A stretch of 64,000 bases of DNA from Bacteriovoracaceae bacterium UBA6153 (GTDB lineage Bacteria > Bdellovibrionota > Bacteriovoracia > Bacteriovoracales > Bacteriovoracaceae). Under the pieces are notes generated by a model. The model had not been told where the DNA came from. It ran no database searches and saw nothing but the letters and a program-made list of their open reading frames with translations. The translations under genes were made by a program, and so were the position numbers. The stretch lies in NCBI GenBank assembly GCA_002428265.1, contig DIUR01000024.1:58079-122078 (forward strand). The letters are read 5' to 3'. This document shows positions 59,091 to 64,000 of the stretch, in pieces; the first letter of the stretch is position 1, and each line of letters starts with the position of its first letter.

Positions 59091-60311
59091 CTAAAGTACT
59101 TCTTTAATCTCATAAGCTGAGGCAATTGTAGCAAGGCGAGCGATCACTGAGTACATCGCTTCTTTTGTCGTGTGGTCTTCTGCTGAATTCACAACGTCAC
59201 CCATACATAATTTTCTAAAAACCATTCCACGGCTGTTAAGATTTCCTAAGTCATCTTTTTCGCCGTTGACTCTCATGAATCCACCGATGCTTCTGCCATC
59301 GATCAGATAAATTGTAATTTCAGCAGGCATGTCATCGTACTTAATAATTGTCTCAACGCCTTCTTGAACCAGAAGGGAAGTGAACTTAATACTATTTTTA
59401 CCCACATCCATTTTGTTTCTGGTTTTTCTATTCATGTTGATAATTTCTTCACCTGAAGACACAACACTGATTCCCATTCCATAAGTTCCCTGTGAAGCTT
59501 TCACAAAAACTTTTGAGCCAGGTTTTAGTTCGCTGATAAGTTCATCAACAGCAGTTCCAAGTTTTTCAAGACCACTTTTATTTTCAAAGTCGACATCTTC
59601 TACGGCCTTAAATTTTGCCTGAATAAGATCAGGATTAATTTTAAAGTGCGCGCAGAAATCATTTGCAACTTTATTGTAATAACCAAAGTGAATATTTTTT
59701 TGTCTTCTAAACCATCCGATCTTTGGAGTCGGAGAGATAACCGTTTTTACTTCTGCCCAGTCGATGGGCCATGGATTAGATTGATCGTTATTACAAATGA
59801 TCATATCCATCTTGTCAGCGTTTCTATAAACTTCGCCGTCTTTCACCAGTGCTTTACAGATAATCACTTCAGCACCTGAGTTTGAAGTCAGACCTAAGCA
59901 ATCAGCTCCTTCTGGAAAAAGAGTATGATCAAAACTAAGAAGGCGCACTTGATAGCCGGCATCTTCAACAATTTTCCCCAAAGTTGCCAGGTGATCCAAG
60001 TACATTAAATTTTTTGTATGAGACTCAGGAAAGATTCCTATCATTTTTGCGTTAGGGCTTAGCTTCTTTAGCGTTTCACCGGCCACTTTGCTTGCTTCTT
60101 TAAAATCAGCAGAGCAAAGATTATTAAATCCTGCGGGAAACATATTGTGATCGACTGGAGCATATTTAGTTTTGCTCTCTCTTACGTCGACACTTGAATA
60201 AAAAGGAATTGGTAAGTCAGTTTTTTTTGCTTCGATGTAGTTATTAACTTCATCCCAGTTTTTTAAAATGAAGTTTTCTAATTCTTCTTTTGTATTAATT
60301 AAAATGCTCAT
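59091..60311 (-). CDS. gshA: glutamate-cysteine ligase of the GshA (ATP-grasp, PF08886-type) family
   Basis: 406 residues. It matches the proteobacterial GshA family distinct from E. coli-type GshA: KYAPVDHNMFPAGFNNL, FPESHTKN, VKASQGTYGMGISVV, RKTRNKMDVGKNSIKFTSLLVQEGVET (given here in parts: RNKMDVGKNSIKF and VQEGVET) and the C-terminal RGMVFRKLC. It makes gamma-glutamylcysteine, the first step to glutathione. A gshB gene is not seen in this window. It precedes the transsulfuration genes that make its cysteine. Confidence 0.88.
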   Translation of the reverse strand: MSILINTKEELENFILKNWDEVNNYIEAKKTDLPIPFYSSVDVRESKTKYAPVDHNMFPAGFNNLCSADFKEASKVAGETLKKLSPNAKMIGIFPESHTKNLMYLDHLATLGKIVEDAGYQVRLLSFDHTLFPEGADCLGLTSNSGAEVIICKALVKDGEVYRNADKMDMIICNNDQSNPWPIDWAEVKTVISPTPKIGWFRRQKNIHFGYYNKVANDFCAHFKINPDLIQAKFKAVEDVDFENKSGLEKLGTAVDELISELKPGSKVFVKASQGTYGMGISVVSSGEEIINMNRKTRNKMDVGKNSIKFTSLLVQEGVETIIKYDDMPAEITIYLIDGRSIGGFMRVNGEKDDLGNLNSRGMVFRKLCMGDVVNSAEDHTTKEAMYSVIARLATIASAYEIKEVL

Positions 60312-60327
60312 GAAACCTTCAGTGATA

Positions 60328-61374
60328 CTAGGCCTTAAATTGCAAGGCCAGACCCTTAACGTGCTCTAGCGGCGAGGGGTTGTTTATTTCATGGAATTTT
60401 AATACGTTTCTGAAGTTTTTACTAGCAAACTCCGACAGTCTTGCCTCACGAGTCACCATTGTATTTTTAAGAGCGGAAAGCGGACTGTTTGATTCAGGCT
60501 GCCAGGCATCGAGGTAGGGAGTCAGGCACTTGTTGATAACCAGGAATAAGTCATTGTGAATGAAGTTTTCCGCTTGATCTTTAAGGCCTTGCGCTTCGTT
60601 AATCTTTTGTTGTTCCACCGATGTTACTAAGAACCAATTAGAGAAGCTCTCTTCTTTTAACTGCGCTTGAAAATCTAGCGCATGAAGGAAAGATTCGCGG
60701 CTTTTATAAAGAGCGAGGACAGCGTCGATAAATTCTCTGACAAAGTCTGCTCCTGTCACATCTTCCAGATAACTTAAAAGCTTTTTTACACCGGTCGAAA
60801 TCATCAGCGTAAAGATGTTTTTGCTCTTTGCTTTTCCATGAATGCTTTTTCCCAGGTATTCGAAAATTTCCAGGAAAGAGTGGTCAAAGAAGTTTTTGAT
60901 TTTTTCAGATGACTCAAGGAAATCGATAAAATGTTTTCCTGGTGGAGTATCTAAAATAATCGTGTCGTATACATTTCTCTCCAGCTGATGCTGAACTTCA
61001 ATGATAGACATAATTTCATTCATTCCGCCGTAAGGACGAGAAAGAGTTTTAATAATGTTTGATTCAAATTCTTCTTCTAAGCCTTTTTCTGCAGCAATTC
61101 TCTTAAGAGTTGCTCCTGGAGACATGAGCATTGCATCGAAAGACAATTTCGGGTCTTGATCAAACATACCAAGATTAATTGTATTAACGGCGCCATCATC
61201 AACGTCAGGAAGGTTTAGAATCTGTTTTAATCTTTTGGCCGGGTCAATAGTGATGAGAAGAACTTTTCGGCCTTGTGAGGCCAAGTGAAGAGCTCTGCCT
61301 GTGGCCACGGTTGTTTTACCAACACCGCCTGTTCCACAAAAGAGTTCAACTTTTTTATGAGGAATCTTAATCAT
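60328..61374 (-). CDS. ArsA/Get3-like ATPase (first of a pair)
   Basis: 348 residues. GTGGVGKTTVATG (deviant Walker A near residue 14), LLITIDPAKRL (Switch-type P2 loop), IILDTPPGKHFIDFL (A-loop, family DTAPTGHTLR) and FLVINKCL. It has no C-terminal zinc CxxC and is shorter than full ArsA, so it resembles a single Get3-like module. The pair with the next upstream gene overlaps by 4 bases. Their cargo is not known; arsenite export or tail-anchored insertion are only family analogies. Confidence 0.85.
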   Translation of the reverse strand: MIKIPHKKVELFCGTGGVGKTTVATGRALHLASQGRKVLLITIDPAKRLKQILNLPDVDDGAVNTINLGMFDQDPKLSFDAMLMSPGATLKRIAAEKGLEEEFESNIIKTLSRPYGGMNEIMSIIEVQHQLERNVYDTIILDTPPGKHFIDFLESSEKIKNFFDHSFLEIFEYLGKSIHGKAKSKNIFTLMISTGVKKLLSYLEDVTGADFVREFIDAVLALYKSRESFLHALDFQAQLKEESFSNWFLVTSVEQQKINEAQGLKDQAENFIHNDLFLVINKCLTPYLDAWQPESNSPLSALKNTMVTREARLSEFASKNFRNVLKFHEINNPSPLEHVKGLALQFKA

Positions 61375-62171
61375 ACAATCGCCTCCATATAGGGAGTGAT
61401 TTTTTTGATAATCGCCGTCTGGCCATCCTGATCAATATGAGGAAGAGCAGGCGTAATACCTATGATATTTTTTTCAAGCTCAATCCTGTTTTTTAAAAAA
61501 TCAGGAAGATCTATTTCATTAATTTTATTTTCTTTGATGTATCTGATGAATGAATCGTTCACGATGATTTCGACCTTCAGGTCAGGTCCTGTTGTATTAG
61601 CATCAAGCTCTTTTTTTAGATCCTGAGCTTCGTTCATCGCTAGCTCGTTAGCAAGCGTCACAATCAGAGTTTTTAAATGATTGGGCTTCGCCAAAAACTT
61701 GTGCATTTTCTCAATGTCTTTGACGATGAGACCGGCACGAAAAATCTTTTTAAAGTTAGATGATGACTCAAACATTGTGAGTGCATGCCCAGACGCGGGA
61801 GAGTCGAGGACAATTGTCAAAGTCGGATCTTTTTCAAGTTCATCAAGAATATTTCCCAGAAGAATCATGTGTCCCAGACCAGGGATCATTTGAAAAAGTG
61901 ATTTGAAAAAATGAGTCTTCATGATCCATGAAGCAATCGTAGTCGATTTTAACTTTCTTCCGATATAAGTTTCTGCACTTGAGTTGAGTTCAATATCAAG
62001 AACTGGAAGATCGAGCTCTTTCCAAAGACTTCTTTCAGGCTGCTGATAAAATGAATTGTATTTTACGTTTTGACCTTGAGACTCAAGGTATTTTGTCATG
62101 GCCATGGCCAGAGAAGTTTTTCCAACTCCGCCTTTACCTGTGAAAATATAGAGACGTTTGTATGCGCTCAT
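61371..62171 (-). CDS. ArsA/Get3-like ATPase (second of a pair)
   Basis: 266 residues, smaller than its neighbour. FTGKGGVGKTSLAMAM holds the Walker A motif near residue 11, TIVLDSPASGHALTMF the A-loop and IIVNDSFIRYIKE the late part. It lacks the DPAK-type loop seen in the partner (SFYQQPERSL instead), so the two are not redundant copies. Overlapping stops/starts indicate a dedicated pair, probably a heterodimer. The gene follows directly after the beta-barrel protein gene. Confidence 0.82.
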   Translation of the reverse strand: MSAYKRLYIFTGKGGVGKTSLAMAMTKYLESQGQNVKYNSFYQQPERSLWKELDLPVLDIELNSSAETYIGRKLKSTTIASWIMKTHFFKSLFQMIPGLGHMILLGNILDELEKDPTLTIVLDSPASGHALTMFESSSNFKKIFRAGLIVKDIEKMHKFLAKPNHLKTLIVTLANELAMNEAQDLKKELDANTTGPDLKVEIIVNDSFIRYIKENKINEIDLPDFLKNRIELEKNIIGITPALPHIDQDGQTAIIKKITPYMEAIV

Positions 62172-62851
62172 TAATTGAACGTATACATAGCAAGAATAAG
62201 AAGCTTCAAGTATGAACCTTCTAAATCAGCACCAACTTCCTGTCTTACATCGAATGGATCGTGGTAGTGAGCGATAACTCCAATTGTAGCTTCGCTGTTA
62301 AGTCTTAATTCAACACCAGCACCCAAGTTCATGCCAAACACTAACTGTTCACGTGTTGGCGTAGACACCCCATTTAGGATGCGTGTCGCTTTAGGCATAT
62401 AAAATCCAAAACCACCAAGAACGAAAGGAGAGAAGGCATCAAACTGAAATCCTTTTCCTTTAATCGCAAGGGCCAGACCTTTGATCGTGACGTCGCGGTT
62501 CATGTATTTGTGTTTTGAATAATGAGCGTTAGCTGTGAAGTCGAAAGAGTAGCTAGCTGAATAGTTATAATAAATATCAGGAGTGATCTTATCTGTTCCA
62601 TGATCATGGAAGTCAGAGCGTAAAAATGTTTGCCCCAAACCGATACCAAGAGAGTGCTTATTTACATCACCTGGAATTCTTGAATCTGATGAAGTAGGGA
62701 TGTTGTTACTAACTTTTTGAGCTGTCCCATCACTTGTCAGGTTATGGATATTTGGCTTCATTTGTTTTTCTTGAGCGTCTGCTCCAGAAACAAAAACACC
62801 CGCCATTAAGACGGGTGTTATAAGAACTATTTTTAAAATTTTGTTTAGCAT
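62171..62851 (-). CDS. predicted outer-membrane beta-barrel protein
   Basis: 226 residues with a signal peptide (cleaved after ADAQ, near residue 27), a flexible N-terminal segment and then eight or so amphipathic strands (HSLGIGLGQTFLRSDF, FSPFVLGGFGFYM, QLVFGMNLGAGVELRL, GVIAHYHDPFDVR) and a C-terminal strand ending Thr-Phe-Asn. OmpW/OmpA-like barrel organisation fits. Its stop abuts the second ArsA-like gene, so it may be co-transcribed with the ATPase pair; a functional link is uncertain. Confidence 0.8.
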   Translation of the reverse strand: MLNKILKIVLITPVLMAGVFVSGADAQEKQMKPNIHNLTSDGTAQKVSNNIPTSSDSRIPGDVNKHSLGIGLGQTFLRSDFHDHGTDKITPDIYYNYSASYSFDFTANAHYSKHKYMNRDVTIKGLALAIKGKGFQFDAFSPFVLGGFGFYMPKATRILNGVSTPTREQLVFGMNLGAGVELRLNSEATIGVIAHYHDPFDVRQEVGADLEGSYLKLLILAMYTFN

Positions 62852-62892
62852 TAAGAACCTTTATAAAAAAGAATGATCTAATGCTACTAATT

Positions 62893-63264
62893 TTAGTTTA
62901 AAGTAGTTGTAGTTTCAATAGCAGAGTTTTCATTGTTCATGAAAGGTGCTTTGAACTCAGAAACTTCGCCACCAGCTTTTCTTTCAAGAGCTTTGATGTG
63001 ACCAGTAAAAGTTCCTTCTTCTGAGCGGATTACACGCTTAAGAAGTTCAACATCTCCAGCTCTAGTTGATTTTTTCTCTTGATCAAATAGAAGTTGGATT
63101 TGAGTGATGTAAGTAATGTCATTTTTAGTTTTGTTGTCGATAACTTGGATTTCGTTACCTTCACGGATGATTTGCGCGATCTCTTCTAGAGTCACGTAAC
63201 AGCTCTGGTGAGTGTCATAAAGTTTTCTGTTTTGGTAACGCTTAATGATTCTTACGTCGCTCAT
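62893..63264 (-). CDS. PhaR-family DNA-binding regulator (PHA accumulation type)
   Basis: 123 residues. The N-terminal domain is RIIKRYQNRKLYDTHQSCYV, then TLEEIAQIIREGNEIQVIDN, a clear match to the PHA accumulation regulator DNA-binding domain. The usual PHB_acc repeats follow only partly, and the tail is short and disordered. In PHA makers it represses phasin genes and senses PHB; in Bdellovibrio-like bacteria without PHA genes it may regulate other targets. No PHA genes are in the window. It heads the minus-strand series toward GshA, 41 bases before the barrel gene. Confidence 0.85.
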   Translation of the reverse strand: MSDVRIIKRYQNRKLYDTHQSCYVTLEEIAQIIREGNEIQVIDNKTKNDITYITQIQLLFDQEKKSTRAGDVELLKRVIRSEEGTFTGHIKALERKAGGEVSEFKAPFMNNENSAIETTTTLN

Positions 63265-63729
63265 AGTATTCCCCTATTTATTTGAAGGCTAATGGCCTTG
63301 CCGAATATTGGTTTTAAGGCTTTATGCCTGAAACTTTATCTATCATATAAAAAAAGTGATGCACTCTGGTTTTGCAGACTTCAGTACTTTTTTCACTTTC
63401 GTAGTCACATTACAATCACTTCGCCCCAAAGAGGAATTTTTTTCCTTTAAAAACAAGAGGTTAGTTTGTCTTTAGCCGAAAATGGTGCCTCTCTCAGGCT
63501 TAGCGAGCCAAGAAATAGCAACATTGAATTGATGCTGTCAAACATTTTCCCAAACAATTTTTAATGTTTGCTTCATAATTTTTAATAATGCAATTAAATC
63601 AACTAATAGGAACACAGCGAAAAATTGGCCGATTCTCTGGGGATATTGAGTTTTAGTTAAAGCAAAGCTTTCAGAAGTTCGAAAAAGATTTGAGGGAAAT
63701 CATTTCCTTTAGACCGCCTCGGATGGCTT
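63265..63729. other. 465-base intergenic region, divergent from PhaR and a lipoprotein gene
   Basis: AT-rich with no convincing ORF; the only short frame is 22 codons at 63587, without a ribosome binding site. It presumably carries the promoters of phaR (minus; small inverted repeats AAGGC/GCCTT near 63284 and AGGC/GCCT near 63318) and of the lipoprotein gene at 63730 (plus). No RNA gene or terminator was recognised. Confidence 0.45.
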
Positions 63730-64000
63730 ATGCGCATATTTAAATTTTCGCTGCTTTCTATTCTCACACTTCTTATCTCTTGTTCACAGATGCCTGTGAG
63801 CCATCATAATTCTACCGCTAAGGTAAAAGAGTTTAATCCCGGTGCAGAATTGGGAATTAAAGGTGCAGAGCTTAAAGAGATGGTGGAGAGTGCTATTAAG
63901 GCAGGGCCAAAAGCTGCTGAGTTTTTGGCGACAGATTTATTTATTAAAGCAAACGACGCTTCAATGAGAGGAGACTTTCAAACAGCGGGTAGAGTGTTTA
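63730..64000 (+). CDS. predicted lipoprotein, 3' end cut by window edge
   Basis: The first 90 codons of a gene that runs off the window. It begins MRIFKFSLLSILTLLISCSQ, a clear lipoprotein signal with lipobox LLISC (Cys18). The following part reads as helical and charged (AELKEMVESAIKAGPKAAEF, then LATDLFIKANDASMRGDFQT), suggestive of a helical or repeat (TPR-like) domain: 'A..GDFQTAGRVF' fits a TPR end. GGATGG lies a few bases upstream of the ATG. It is not a shadow frame; nothing else codes here. No family can be fixed from the fragment. Confidence 0.75.
   Translation, partial: MRIFKFSLLSILTLLISCSQMPVSHHNSTAKVKEFNPGAELGIKGAELKEMVESAIKAGPKAAEFLATDLFIKANDASMRGDFQTAGRVF

Noticed and set aside
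63587..63655. 22-codon ORF in the 465-base gap
   Set aside because: No ribosome binding site, no family features and high chance occurrence in AT-rich DNA.
1..64000. Insertion sequences, integrases, phage modules, CRISPR arrays or rRNA genes
   Set aside because: None seen by reading; no transposase motifs, tandem spaced repeats or conserved rRNA stretches were recognised.

Overview
The window is a gene-dense (roughly 40% GC by eye), chromosome-like stretch with no insertion sequence, integrase, phage module, CRISPR array or rRNA. It has one partial tRNA and about 65 protein genes. The mix is didermic: DsbA/DsbB, many signal peptides and lipoproteins, outer-membrane barrels, a FecR-type protein, a proteobacterial-type GshA, PhaR-type and DtxR-type regulators, HD-GYP signalling and sigma-54 promoters. 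AT-rich codon use, many taxon-restricted exported proteins, a SUV3-type helicase and paired ArsA/Get3-like ATPases suggest Bdellovibrionota, most likely the Bacteriovorax/Peredibacter side. That placement is inference; no taxonomic marker such as 16S is present.

Layout. 1-2 kb: tRNA-His (minus strand, cut by the window edge), an envelope protein, a HAD phosphatase and a small membrane protein. 2-6.6 kb (minus): PrkA, an RluA-type pseudouridine synthase, a small Cys-rich exported protein, DsbB and DsbA. 6.6-12.7 kb: a membrane-anchored FGE/SUMF1-fold protein and a lipoprotein, then on the minus strand a degenerate metallophosphatase-like lipoprotein, a NifS-type desulfurase, NadA, a rhodanese and a DUF481 protein. 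12.9-16.3 kb: MscL, a phytase/esterase-like lipoprotein, and ParA/ParB. 16.4-24.3 kb: a sigma-54 promoter with an unknown exported protein, glutamate dehydrogenase, two small exported proteins, aspartate ammonia-lyase, a stand-alone ComM N-domain and two exported unknowns. 24-30 kb: PfkA, GpmI and three RNA-methyltransferase-like genes. 30-34.5 kb: a sigma-54 promoter driving a lipoprotein, acyl-CoA dehydrogenase, a nuclease-fold candidate and a prepilin-like protein. 34.5-40 kb: RlmL-type methyltransferase, homoserine-kinase-like protein, AhcY, RpiB, a membrane protein and a DPM1-like glycosyltransferase. 40-48 kb: a large exported unknown, a DtxR-family regulator, M3 and M28 peptidases and a nitronate-monooxygenase-like enzyme. 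48-56.4 kb: SUV3-type helicase, DUF455 ferritin-like protein, ATP-grasp enzyme, class II aldolase-like protein, a Ser/Thr-rich anchored protein, HD-GYP protein and a pseudo-SpoIIE protein. 56.4-64 kb (mostly minus): cystathionine lyase/synthase, cystathionine beta-synthase, GshA, two ArsA-like ATPases, a beta-barrel protein and PhaR; a partial lipoprotein gene runs off the right edge.

How the genes work together. AhcY (36.9 kb) with cystathionine beta-synthase, cystathionine gamma-lyase/synthase and GshA (56-60 kb) outline a route from S-adenosylhomocysteine through homocysteine and cysteine to gamma-glutamylcysteine. GdhA, AspA and the two peptidase genes fit a life on amino acids or protein. 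NifS next to NadA fits dedicated Fe-S assembly for NAD synthesis. DsbA/DsbB serve the many Cys-rich exported proteins. RNA-modification enzymes are numerous.

Most notable signals: two sigma-54 promoters with upstream dyads, each ahead of an exported protein of unknown function; systematic nesting of stop codons at convergent gene ends; a DUF455/ATP-grasp gene pair; several enzyme folds whose catalytic residues are lost (metallophosphatase, SpoIIE phosphatase); a ComM N-domain without its AAA+ motor; and a bacterial SUV3 helicase with an added zinc-ribbon-like tail.
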